Positions 52,392 to 63,784 of a stretch of DNA of 64,000 nt are shown in pieces. Source of the stretch: Ceratotherium simum simum. Lineage: Eukaryota; Chordata; Mammalia; Perissodactyla; Rhinocerotidae. The stretch covers positions 21,863,579 through 21,927,578 of the forward strand of contig NW_004454178.1 in the NCBI RefSeq assembly GCF_000283155.1. The letters run 5' to 3'. A program made the position numbers and the translations under genes. Each line of letters begins with the position of its first letter. Within the stretch, counting starts at the first letter, position 1. The notes beneath the pieces were generated by a model that ran no database searches, was not told where the DNA came from, and worked only from the letters and a program-made list of their open reading frames with translations.

Positions 52392-54399
52392 GTAAGTGCC
52401 CATCAGGTCTTCTCCATTCCTCTTTATACTGCTTTCTGTTTTGTTTTTTCTTTGTCGGTTTGTTGGGTATACTTTTTTATTTTTCCAGTTTAAAAAGATA
52501 ATAGCTAGTCATCTGTTTCATACCGTCTTTTGATAGAGAAAGGATTTCATTACAATCGTTCTCATAAGGCTCTCAAGCTACTTTGGATGCCTGAGTCTTT
52601 GGCTGTATTTATCCCTCTGGCCTCACTGCCTATTTCCAGATGTTACCCTCTGTGCGTCCTGCTTTTGTATCCAAAGTCCTCATGGTTCCTCTCAAGATGT
52701 TTTATTAAGAACCGCTCGTTTATTAGAAATGAGGCTTTTTCAAGTTCAATGGTTCTGCTCCTAATACTTATAGGAAATAAATTCTTGCTTTGGAGCTAAA
52801 GAAATCCACCTTCCTGTGTCAATTTAGTAAGAGTCTGTTTCCTGTTAGCCTTGGGAAATAAGGAAAGATGAATTTTCTTGGGCCGCCAATGACTAAGTCT
52901 GTGATAAATGCAGAAATATCCTTCAAAGGAAACGAGAAACCTCGACAGCAAGTCCCTCCCTCCTCCCCCCCCCATCCCTCGGAGATTTCACCTCCCAGTG
53001 GAGTTCCCCCACCAGGAGGGACAGAAACACTCTCAAGCTAGTTTAGGTTAAGAAGGGAGGTGGGAGAGGTTCTATAAAGTTGCAGGTCCTGTGAATGAGA
53101 ACTCCGCAGCCAGGCCACGTGGGAACTGGAGTGGAGATGTGGCCAGGGGTCCAGGCAGCAGCTGCTCCCTCACGGAGGCCAGATGGCCATTGCTGTCTCT
53201 CTGTCTGCCTGCTGGCTTCTCCTCTCCCTGATGGCGCCGCCTTAGCTCACACTTAACTTGTTCCCTCTCATATTGTGAAAAGCACATCGCTCATGTTTTT
53301 TAGGTCTGGTCCTCTAATACAATATATTCATCTTGACCCTTCTTCTTTAGAAACTGTCTCAGTTTCTCATTTCCAGATTCCTAAGAAATTAATCAAATTG
53401 TCCCAGTTCTTTTATCATTGAGTCATATGTCATGGAGACGATGGGCTATGCTTTAGTTACGTGCCAGCCCGGAACCAGGCTGTTGTGGCCAGAGTGGGGT
53501 CACCTGGCCTGGGTGTCCTGGTGTGGAGGCACTGCCAGATACATGCAGTTAGCTGCCAAGCTGAAAGGTGAATTCCTTCTGGAAAAGCACTAGACAGGAA
53601 TGAGGAAGCCCCCTCCTTGCACACTGGCTGCATTGGCCTCCATGTTTGCATTTAATGAAATCCACTTGTGGTGTGGGAGAATCGGCGTCCTCTTGCCCAG
53701 CTTTTGGATGAACAGTTCAAATTTATTTGTGATTTAACTAGTGCCCACAGCAGAAGAAAGTTGGTAGTTAATTAAATGAATAAGAGCATGAGGACAGGAC
53801 CTGAGAAAACCAATCACTGACACTGTGGAAATCTGGCCTGGGGAGACGAACTAGCCTGACACCCAGGGCACATTCTGGCACATGCACCATCTTGGTATCA
53901 CAGACTTGAGCCCAGACACACACTCACCTGCAAATAAACACACTTACATATGCGTAGGTGGGACCTTTCACTAGTACGTAATAAGAGATGCCTCTCTGCC
54001 TCCTGTACGCTGCTCTTCTTTCTGGAAGTCTGCCCATTCTTGCTTCTTCCCAGCCTTTTCTGATTATTCACATTCATTGGTCAAGCTGCGTTCACCATGC
54101 CCCTTCCATGGAAACTTCATTTCTTCTCCCATCAGAAGGGAAACCCTTCTCCCTTGATCTCTCCTGGTGATGTTTCTTTTCTCTTAGGAGTGGTTCACAT
54201 TTTGCTTTATTACACACGTTAGTCATGCCTTCTGCAAACCCCCTAAAGATGGCCCCAAATATACCAATTCTCTCCACGCTAGTGGACACCAGGGAGACTC
54301 AGAGGTAAGCAAAGTCCTCAGGAGAGAGATGAAGGCACAGACCACTGCACTGAAGGTACAAACAATTCTGCAAAGAATAAATACAAATGAGTGTGACAC

Positions 54400-54660
54400 A
54401 CTTGGAAAAAATATTCGACCTCTCCGATTGCCAAAAAAATCAGAATTAAAATAAGACGGTGAAAAAGAAGAATAACAAGGCAAAAAAGAAATCTCAAACA
54501 CTGCTCGAGAGAATGGAATTTGGTAATATTATCTTTGGAAGGCAATTTGGAAATGTGTTAAGCATATTTATAAGCATGTTAAATATTAAAAATAGCAAAT
54601 ATTTAAAATTTTTGATCTCATAGTTTTACTTCTAGGAATATGTCCAAAGGAAATAAGTGG
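54400..54660 (+). repeat. Old L1-like relic
   Basis: Wording such as atattcgacctctccgattg, ggcaatttggaaatgtgtta and ttacttctaggaatatgtcc matches decayed L1/HAL1 3' sequence. It lies in SPP2 intron 2. Confidence 0.6.
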
Positions 54661-54754
54661 TTCAGTCATGTTTATATATGTGCGGAGTTTGGGGTAGAGT
54701 TCAGTGGACATAGGGTGAAGGGTCAGGCCCTGCTGCTTTATCCCTGAGTTTGCA

Positions 54755-54930
54755 TAATAAGCCCAGTGGCTCTCGACCCCACTGCTCATCAGCATCCCCT
54801 GGGAGCTAGAAATATTCCTGACGTCTAGGAAGGATGGTTGACTAATTTAATCTCAGTCTCTGAGAGTGGGGATCATATTCTTACATATTCTCCTGGTCAT
54901 TCTAACGTGCAGTCAGAGTCAAGAACCATT
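54755..54930 (+). mobile_element. MER5-like hAT-Charlie element
   Basis: The element runs from ccagtggctctcgaccccac, through cagcatcccctgggagctag, to tcagagtcaagaaccattgg. The ends are inverted relatives. It is a third member of the hAT-type group in this window. Confidence 0.7.
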
Positions 54931-55198
54931 GGGTTTTATCAATGGACCTGGATCAAATCCTCTTGCAATTGATTTTTAGTTACTTACCTCTTGGGCTCCA
55001 AGTTTAAAAGAGGATGGGAAAGGTGAGGCAACATGACTTCAGCAGCGACGGTTTCCTTGCTGCAACGTTGGCATGAGGCTCTCTCAGACTGTTCCCCCAG
55101 TGGACACAAGCAGAGAAAGGAGGTGGATACTGTGCTGGGGATGAGGAAGAGGAGAGGGTGGATGAGGCTGTGCTTTCGAGAAGCTCCGGTTCTACTGG

Positions 55199-55246
55199 GG
55201 AGAGAGAGGAGGGAGAGGAGGGGAGGGGAAGAAAGGAGGGGGGGGT
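55199..55246 (+). repeat. Homopurine tract
   Basis: About 48 bases are almost pure G and A (gagagaggagggagagg and similar), ending in a run of eight G. It lies in SPP2 intron 2. Confidence 0.85.
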
Positions 55247-55328
55247 GCACGATTACATAAATAGATGAAGTTAGTTTCAGAGAGTGGAGGATGCTGTGGA
55301 GAAAATAGATTAATGGATGGCTGGACCT

Positions 55329-55352
55329 GGGCTGGGGCTGGGGCTGGGGTGG
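55329..55352 (+). other. Predicted G-quadruplex motif
   Basis: Four runs of three or four G are separated by the two-base loop CT (gggctggggctggggctggg). It is on the coding strand of SPP2 intron 2, so it could also fold in the pre-mRNA. Confidence 0.7.
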
Positions 55353-55967
55353 CCATTAGGTGGGCAGAAGTCTCCATGGAGGCTGCCATATTTGAGTTAA
55401 GACTCATTCAGTGACAAGAAGTTCCAGCCCTGGGAAGACCAGTGGGAGGGCCCTGAAGGACCAAAGGCCTAGACAGAGAGTCTGGCTAGAGCCAAGTGTG
55501 TGTGCGTGGGGGTGAGATCAGAGAGGTGGGCCTGAGTTGGGACATGCCTAGGGCATGATCTGGAGGAGTTTTGGGTCTGTTTTAAGGACAATGAGTAGCC
55601 CCTGTGGGGCTGTGGGGAAGCCTTTGAACAGAGAAAGTGCATGAAGACCTTTGCATTTGTGGAGGATCTCTCTAGCTGCTGTGTGGGGGGATGTGAGGGA
55701 GGAAGCCCAGACAGCGACAGTGGGAAGCAGGCAGCTGAGCCTCGTGTGGGCTCAAGGCAGTGGGGAGTGGACGGACTCGGGGACATCTGAAAGCAAAGCC
55801 ACAGACGGTTTGGAATCCTTCATGAGGTCATGCCCACTTCTGTCCATTTTTACCTTTTATCTTTGCATTTTTTGCTTTTTGTCTTTCTAAATTATTCTTA
55901 GCCAGTTCTAGCTGATCTTTCCTTTTTTCTAATAATAAGGGATTAGTTTTAAAAACCTAAATGATCA

Positions 55968-56475
55968 CCGTGTTAGCTAGGTTTCTGCAGAGAAACAGAA
56001 CCAATAGAATATGTATGTGTGTATATATATGTACTATGTACTATATATATAAATGTGCTATGAAGGACATATATATGTGTGTGTGTGTGCATGTGTGTAT
56101 AAATACACACACATATATATATTTATAAAAAATGAGACAAAGAGAGAAAGGGAGAGATTTATTTTAAGGAATTGGTTCATGCTATTGTGGAGCTTTGGGA
56201 AATCCAAAATCTGCAAGGCAGGCAAGCAGTCTGCTGGCAGAGTTCTTTCTTGCTCAGGGAAAGTCAGTCTTTGTTCTAATTGGGCCTTCAACTGATTGGA
56301 TGAGGCCCACCCACAGTATAGAGGGCAATCTGCTTTACCCAAAGTCTACCTATTTAAATGTTAATCTCATCCAAAAAACTCCTTCACAGAAATCTCCAGA
56401 ACAACGTTTGACCAAATACCTGGGCACTGTGGCCCAGTCAAGCTGACACATAAAATTAACTATAACAATCACCAA
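55968..56475 (-). mobile_element. LTR-like/MER-type repeat, antisense copy
   Basis: It is the reverse of the element at 50806-51205: gtttctgcagagaaacagaa on the left, gatgaggcccacccacagta in the middle, and cacataaaattaactataac on the right. The TA/CA-rich block 56005-56130 is an expanded version of the tail that is short in the other copy. Confidence 0.7.
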
Positions 56476-56519
56476 AAGGAATTGTTATGGGTCTTTTATT
56501 GCTTGTATATTTTTACTAC

Positions 56520-56740
56520 TTTTTGAAATAAAAACACAAAATATGCTCATTATCAGAAGTCAGAAAATAAAACAAGAAAGAAAAAACCAAAAGTAACACC
56601 CATTATCCATTCCTCTGAGACACCCACTACGAATATGTGGGAGGATATCTTTTTGGGTTTTTTCTTTTCGTATGTGGGTATAAAATATTTTTTTTAAGAG
56701 AAACAGGACCACACTGTAATGCCGATTGTAAAGTATCACA
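56520..56740 (+). repeat. Old interspersed repeat, fourth copy of 14490 family
   Basis: It includes aaaagtaacacccattatcc, then attcctctgagacacccact. It is shorter and more decayed than the copies at 14.5, 21.9 and 33.4 kb. Confidence 0.45.
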
Positions 56741-57334
56741 GTTTATTTCAGCAACAATGCTGGATTCTGGATTTTCTTCAGTTGACTCCGTGTTGTTGAG
56801 CCTTCAGGTTGTCCCACATTTTTCAAACAATTCATAGTGGAAATTCACTGGCAGAAAGTGAGTTCAGAGGAAAAAGCAAATCTGTTAGGCTTTTCTCCAT
56901 ATTCTGGAAAGAGTGCTTAAAAGTGCTTAAAGATGCAAAAAAGCTTGCAAAATCATCTCATAGTGTAATAAAACTATCATTACTCACAAAACCCACAATT
57001 TCAGCCTTTTAACTAAGCTTTTGTGTCGCCAGTTTGCTTTCATGACACGGCTGGAAGGGAAATTGCTGAAGCGTGATGGAGCTTGTGGAGAGCTCCCACA
57101 ATGCACTCCAGCTGATGGAAGAGGTTTTCATTTTTTATGAGACTCCGATTTAATAGCCAATAGTTTAAAATTATAGATAGAGGAGGTAGTAAATAAGGGC
57201 GAGGCTGAGTTTTTAGTCCTGCTTGTGTTCAGGAAACTCGACTTGTATCAACACTCCTCCTCCCTATGTTAGGAGACATGAGACCCCCATCCCAGGCTTG
57301 GGGTTTGCCACTGATTTCCAAAACAAGATTTTCT

Positions 57335-57584
57335 TTCTTTTTTTTTTTTTTTGTGAGGAAGATCAGCCCTGAGCTAACACCCATGCCAATCCTCCTCCTT
57401 TTTTTTCCCCAAAGCCCCAGTAGATAGTCGCATGTCATAGTTGCACATACTTCTAGTTGCTGTATGTGGGACGCGACCTCAGCATGGCCAGAGAAGCGGT
57501 GGGTCGGTGCTCGTCGGGATCTGAACCCTGGGCCGCCAGAAGTGGAGCGTGCGCACTTAACCACTAAGCCACTGGGCCGGCCCT
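57335..57584 (-). mobile_element. ERE-type SINE, antisense, 15-bp target duplication
   Basis: It begins with a T tract, continues tgaggaagatcagccctgag, has a diverged middle (agtagatagtcgcatgtcat) and ends at agccactgggccggccct. The direct repeat aaaacaagattttct flanks it at 57320-57334 and 57585-57599, unchanged. The extended middle suggests a different ERE subfamily from the copies at 30.1 and 31.4 kb. It lies in SPP2 intron 2. Confidence 0.94.
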
Positions 57585-58586
57585 AAAACAAGATTTTCTA
57601 CAGGTGCCCATTACTCCCTGCCTGTAAGCGGGCTGTGCCCCATGGAGCGTTGTCATTTCTTCTCTCCACTCTGGACAGTAGGATGAATGTGTTGTTGACT
57701 CAAATTTGGCACAAGGTGGGCTGAGGAACTAAAAGGGAAGAGATTTTTGGAACCTAGGGGTGCTGTCGGCTAGCGGACCACGGCGGGCTCCCTCCTGGCC
57801 TCCCTGCCGCCATCTTGTTTTTGCCCCAGTATGTTCTCCTTGCAGCAGCCATAGTGACTTGGCTCTTATCTCGTAAGTTCCTTTGAGAACTTCTCATTGC
57901 AATGAGAATGAAATCAAAACACCTTCCTATGGGCTACTAGGCTACAAATTATCTGACACACCCCATCTCTCCAACATCATGGTGTATGGTTCTCTTCTTG
58001 TTCATTTTGCTTCAGTCACAACAGCTGGACTTGTTCTGCCCCAGGACACTGGCTCCGCTTTTTCTTCCCATGATGGGCTCCTTGCTATCCTTTAAGTCTC
58101 AGCTGAAATGTCCCTTCCTGGGGAGGATTTCTCTGGCACCTTCTCTAAAGTAGCTGCTTCCTCCTCTCCACCAATTACCATGTTGTTTTTCCTTCATGGC
58201 ATCATAACCATCTGGAATGATCTTGTTTAGTTTTCATTAACATGTTTACTGTGTGGCACCCTCACTGGAATCCAAACTGCGTGGAGACTTCCCAGCTCTG
58301 CCTCTAGTGCTGGACACACAGTGGACACTCAATAAGTCATGGGACTTCCGTGTCTTCAGAACATCACAGATTCATTGGGAAGTCTGGAAGCTTCCCCCAG
58401 TATCCCACCCTTGGTGGAAAGGAGTAGGAAATTGTGTAATCTCATTCATAGATCAGAACCTCTCAAGCAGGAAGTGGGGCTGGACTACCCCGCACAGCAG
58501 AGATGTATGTGCCGCTTACTTACTTATTTCAGGAATTGAGAAATTATGGAGCATTCTATTAGGAGATTGACACTTAAAAATACATA

Positions 58587-59221
58587 CAGTCGATTCTCAT
58601 AATTCATGGCAGTTATGTTCTATAAAGACTCTGCAAACACTGAATTAGTGAACACCGAACTGATGCTTCTGGGGAAATACAGGGTTAGGTTCCTGCAAGA
58701 CTCTGGTCATAATATTTTCATCAACTGATCAACACATAACCTAGTTTTATGTGTGTTCTGTTTAAAGACACTTTATTTAATATATATATGTTGATGCCTT
58801 AACACTGAACTCATGGCCACCAGCACCATAATTCGTGCCTGAACGAAGCTTATCTAACACACATTTTCTCCATAAGGCACATCACAGCCCTCTTGTGCTT
58901 AGAAGCACTAGACAGCACATCAGCACTACACTAGGGGACCATTTTAAACAGCAAAAGCACCAAAACAAGAAAAACATGGCACGAAATAGACCATGAAAAT
59001 GACACTTGTCTATAGTATGAGCTGAAACAAGAAGGCAGAGTGTCACCTTTTTTGATCTCAGTTGGGGACATTGTGCATCAGGTGACAAGTTTTTTGCCAC
59101 TCTGCGCATGTCCATGAATGACTGTGAAAGGACCTTGACTATTGATTTGGGGGTTATAAACAAATTTTAGCAAGTAGGCAAATTCATAAATAAGGAATCT
59201 GCAAATAATGAGGATCAATGG
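58587..59221 (+). mobile_element. MER44/Tigger-type DNA transposon relic
   Basis: The element starts cagtcgattctcataattc. Its right end, reversed, reads ccattgatcctcattattt, a related inverted terminal repeat. TA dinucleotides flank both ends (58585-58586 and 59222-59223), as expected for pogo/Tigger insertions. Internal wording (acagggttaggttcctgcaa, cctgaacgaagcttatctaa) matches the non-autonomous MER44 group as I recall it. It lies in SPP2 intron 2 and encodes no transposase. Confidence 0.8.
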
Positions 59222-59493
59222 TAAACGTAAGTCATTAGATATAACACCTACCTCGGGATTAGGACACCTATGTTCCAGTTCCATTTTCTCACTAAAGGAT
59301 TGTCTGTCTTTGGTGAAGCACCTCTTCCTCTGGTCTTGAGAATGAGGGCATGGAACTAGGTGATTACAAAGACAACTTATAGCTTTAATGGTGGAAGATT
59401 CTGTAACATTCTTATTGTGTGGGGAGGAACATGTCTAGCATTGTGAACTTCAGAAACACATCTTTGGCAAACCGATGCTTTGTTTTTATGAAG

Positions 59494-59616
59494 GTCAACG
59501 TCCTGGATGAGGACAGCTTGAGCATGGATATAGAGTTCAGCATTCGAGAGACGACGTGCAGGAGGGATTCTGGAGAAGATCCTGCTACCTGTGACTTCCA
59601 AAGGGGCTACTATGTG
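59494..59616 (+). CDS. SPP2: SPP2 coding exon 3: cystatin domain middle
   Basis: The acceptor ttatgaag ends at 59493 and the donor gtaagt starts at 59617. There are 41 whole codons, V65-V105: VNVLDEDSLSMDIEFSIRET then TCRRDSGEDPATCDFQRGYYV. C86 and C97 form the first cystatin disulfide by family analogy. The exon keeps phase 0 at both ends. Confidence 0.95.
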
Positions 59617-59779
59617 GTAAGTGTGTGAGAAAGGCTACCATCCCAGAAACGTGGGAAGCACCTTGTCTTCTTCCATTATGTGGAGCTGATTCGGAGTCAC
59701 GCTGAGAGCTTGGCCACTGCCTGGCCTCTGGCCACGCTGGGAGGCACCATTAACTGCATCCACACTGTGTTCCTGGGCT

Positions 59780-59910
59780 GGGGCAGTGTGACTCAGTGGT
59801 TGAGGACTTGAGCTGTGGGGTCCGTGGTCCTGAGTGATCCTGGGAAATTATTGAACCCCTGTTGCCTCACTTTCCTGCTCTTGAAAAAGAGGATAACGAT
59901 GGCTCCAGGT
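59780..59910 (+). repeat. MIR SINE relic
   Basis: The stretch has agtgtgactcagtggttgag and ttgcctcactttcctgctct, in SPP2 intron 3. Confidence 0.65.
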
Positions 59911-60716
59911 AGAGTGAATACAAAGACGTCAACACCAAAGAAAAACCCCAGAGGCATTTTGAATTCTATTTTAAATGAATTTAAAACACCAACTACATTC
60001 GAGTTGCATTATTTTGTAGTTGACAGTTAAGTAATATCTGTCACATCTGCTCCGCCCCCCGACCCTGGGCTCCGTGAGGTCAGGACCATGGCATGTTCAT
60101 TTGGGCATCCCCAGCAACCAGAACATGGTCCAACACTTGGTTACATCCCGCCTGTACAGGCCAGCACCATCAACCCCAGATTTGATCTCCAAGGTATTTA
60201 CCTTAAGATGCACGAGTACTCAGGGTTCTGTTACTTTATCAGTTTGATTATGTCAGGGTTGCTTTACAATGATGTAAATTCTGAAAAGGGGATCCTTTGT
60301 TTTGTTATCTTCATGAGACTTTTCGCTGTGATTCTGTTTTACAAAGGATCCAAAGCCGAGTGTCACAAGCATCTGTTTCTAACGAAATCCGAGGCCAAGG
60401 GAGAAGAGAGCAGAGTCCTTTGGGGCTCTTCCCATTTCTTTCTGTTGCAGGGGGAAAGGAGTCAAGGCAGCCCATCAGGTTTCATGAAGGGAACATTGGC
60501 TTCCCCCGGGAACTTGTATCAAATGCCCAAGAGATATTTAAATATTTCATTTGTTTCTGCTTAGGTCTTGAGGAATTTTCATTTTGGAGAAATGAAATGC
60601 CTCTGTGAACTTTTCCTATCTGTCTGCATCATTTTGTCAAGCCCTGCAGTATTGCCTCATTTCTTGCCCTTTCTATGAGCTGCTGAAGATGTAACTCATG
60701 GTTTCGCCTTTTCCAG

Positions 60717-60824
60717 CCGGCAGCCGTTTGCAGAAGCACCGTGCGGGTGGCTGCCCAGCAGGTGCAGGACGTGTGGGTTCGCTGCCGCTGGTCCTCCAGC
60801 TCCGAGTCTAGCAGCAGCGAAGAG
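60717..60824 (+). CDS. SPP2: SPP2 coding exon 4: BMP-binding loop and serine cluster
   Basis: The acceptor ttccag ends at 60716 and the donor gtatga starts at 60825. There are 36 codons, P106-E141. The 19-residue loop C110-C128 (CRSTVRVAAQQVQDVWVRC) is the TGF-beta-receptor-II homology segment that binds BMP-2 in the bovine protein, with the expected closing disulfide. RWSSSSESSSSEE follows. Serines two places before Glu fit the Fam20C S-x-E phosphorylation rule. Confidence 0.95.
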
Positions 60825-61109
60825 GTATGACCAGGGGTTTGGCGTCCTCCGGGACAGCACCTCTTAGGGTCTGTGACAAGCAGACTGGTGTGATAGAGTA
60901 GCCGGAACCTCCTCCAGGCACGGGCAAGCACAGGTCTGCTTACTCGGCTGGATTCTCTCTTTAACACCTGCAGTCTTGTTTTCAATATCCCTTACTTCTT
61001 CCAGTCTCATCTTTCACTTTCTCCCTCTCTCTCTGTTTCCCTGAGATTAGGGAAACAGAGAGCTTACAGTAACAACTAGCAAATCTTCAAAGTTTGAGAT
61101 CTAAGTATG

Positions 61110-61350
61110 CAGCTCATTGGCGTTGTGGTTTAGCGGGATGGAGAGGGACATTTTTGTGGGACCAGTGTTCAAAACTGGTTACCAGCTCTGCAGTCGAGGT
61201 CAGGATACTTAACCTTCATAATCTGCAGTGTCTTCATCTGTTAAATGCCAGGAATAAAGACCCCCTGATAGGTTGTTGAGAGAACTGAGTAAGTTGATGG
61301 ACATGAAACATCTGGTCCAGTGTCTGGTACCTTACAGACGCTCAGTGAAT
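61110..61350 (+). repeat. MIR SINE relic
   Basis: MIR phrases include ggcgttgtggtttagcggga, gtcttcatctgttaaatgcc and ccagtgtctggtaccttaca. It lies just after SPP2 exon 4. Confidence 0.8.
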
Positions 61351-63179
61351 GGCTGGACATGTCCTTTTTCCTTCAGTTGTATTGAAATTGATTTGCGATA
61401 ATACTGCAAAATTAATAGTATATAAATTTCTGACTTAAAATTATATTACATATTTATTTGTCTGTTTATTGACTGCTTTCCTTATTGAAATGTGTGCCTC
61501 ATAAGGACAGGTAATATGTTTGTTTTTGTAGGTCTAGGACAATGTTTGATGCAGGGTAGATGCTCAGTAAATCCTTGTTGAATGAATACAAAAAACTGAG
61601 GCAGAAATGGTCAGAAATACAATACAAGGAAGAAGCCTCTTGAACCTAACTAGGGATAAAAACATAACTGTTACATTATTTGTTTATTCGTAATGGGGTG
61701 ACATTCTTGACAGGTATTTTAAAAATGTTCCTACCGTTATACACCGAATCTGTCCAACAATATATTTCTCTATTCATATTTTTATTCAATTTTTCAAAGA
61801 TTCAATTCTGTAGTGAAAATTACAAGAGAGTACAATTTCAACTTAAAGAATTATACATAAAAGTTAATATTCTCATATTATTAACATGCCCACGCCTTAA
61901 ATATTTTGTCTGGAAGTCTATTTTAGAATTAGGAGGCTATGAAACTAATGACTGAGGAGCCCCTGTTACAGGGGATGGTTCTATTGCTAGAAGGAGAACT
62001 TTGCACAGGTTATTAGAACCTTCTCCACACAAATGTTCAGTTGAGCATCACCTTATTGCTTGATCTCGTTCACACTGGCAACTTCTGAAAATCATCCCCA
62101 AGTGATTTCCCCAGGATCCTGTTGTCTTGGTTCTAGGGTCAGAACCAAGGGCCTCCTTTTTTAGACTTCATTGATGTATCTAGGAAGTCTGATATGTTTC
62201 ATAGTTGACACACTCGCATGCTTGTGGCGCAGCTAACCCAGCAATAACAAGGACCAAGCATATCATTTCACAAGCATTTTGTTCATATTGATTTTGTGGT
62301 TTATATGAGAAAACATAGGGAGACAGTGAGGAGCAAGACCAGAACAGTCCTGGCCCTTGTGGAGTTTATAGATGAGTCTGGAGGAGTGTCCGTTAAACAG
62401 CGGTTACCCTGGCAACCAGGCAAGCATTTGGGAGCACGTAGGGAGAGGACAGAATATCGTGTTGGGGCAAAGAGAGCTTCCCTGCGGAATTGAGTTCAAA
62501 TTGAAAACTGGAGGGTTGGTGGACATCAGGACAAAGGGACAGGGTAGGGGGAGGAGGCAGGAAAAGAGATTCTAAGCACAGGGGAGATCATAAAGGAGTA
62601 CCCTAAAGTGCGAGAGAAGCTGGAGGGTTGAAATGGACGGAAATCCATTGACTGGAATGAGCAAAATACAGGGGAGAGAGGGGTGGGGCTGGAGAGGAAC
62701 AACAGACAGGTCAAGATGGACCTCATGGGTCATGTCAAGGATCCCTGGCTTGATCCTAATGGCAGTGGGGCTATTGAAGGATTCTAAGTAGGGCAGTGAC
62801 AGAATAGATGAAGAATAGGTTGGAACGAGGTCAGAGCAGATGGGGAGCTAGGAGGCTGGCAGGACAGGTGAGAGAGAATGCTAACTGGAGCTAGGAGTTA
62901 GTGGTGAACATTGAGGAAATGGATTCTAGTTCATTCTATGACCTTTAACACAATTTAAATTAATTTAATAAATGGCCCCCTAATTTAACTTCTTTTTCAT
63001 GTCTGATTTGGGAAGTTGATTATGATTGTTTGTGGAGCCCACAAATCTGTTCCAACTCTCTAATTGCATCATGAAGACCACTCACTATTCTCCCAATCTC
63101 AAGCTTTGTAAGAAGACTTTGACACTAAATTAAGTTAGCCCCCGAAACAAACAAGAGTTTAAAATAAACTCCCAGTTTG

Positions 63180-63760
63180 CTTTTCCTCAAAGATTAGGAG
63201 ATGGTAAAGAATTATGAACAAATTAAAAAAAAAGAATTCCTTAAATTAAAGAATTCTGCAATTCAGAAGAAAGAGGAGAAAACAGATGGAGATATAAAGT
63301 AATTCCTGGAAACTCTAAAATAGATTTCTTACATGAAACAGAAAAAAAAGTTAGAAAACAGCTGTTAACTATTTTCAGTGAAATAAATAGTGATATTTCA
63401 GACATGAAAGACCTTAGACTAGGATGAATTTCAGACATAGAACAAATAACTCATTGTTGGAAGTAGGAAATAGAAGAAATAAAACTGAAAAAAAATCCCA
63501 GAGTAATGAAAATCAAGATCACTTGAAAAACATATGTAGAATATAGACGAATTTCCAAAGAAAGAAATATAATGTAAAGAAAGATGGAAATCATGGAGAA
63601 GACCAAAAATCCCAATTATGATGAATAAGGACTTAGATCAAATGGAAAATATCTAGTAAGGATATAATGAGAGAAACTGTCTTGAATATAAGTTGGGGTT
63701 TTCCACTACATAATTTTAAAAAGTATAACAGCTATAAAGAAATTTGAGAAAATAAATTTC
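63180..63760 (+). repeat. A-rich decayed repeat, possibly L1/HAL1
   Basis: A-rich sequence with short lysine/asparagine-rich frames resembles decayed LINE ORF1 sequence. The assignment is weak. Confidence 0.3.
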
Positions 63761-63784
63761 GTTTTTTTTTTAGTCTAACTCTTA

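Noticed and set aside
60088..60564. 158-codon frame in SPP2 intron 3
   Set aside because: It has no acceptor/donor in a compatible phase and does not resemble SPP2; the flanking exons 59494-59616 and 60717-60824 join directly in frame.
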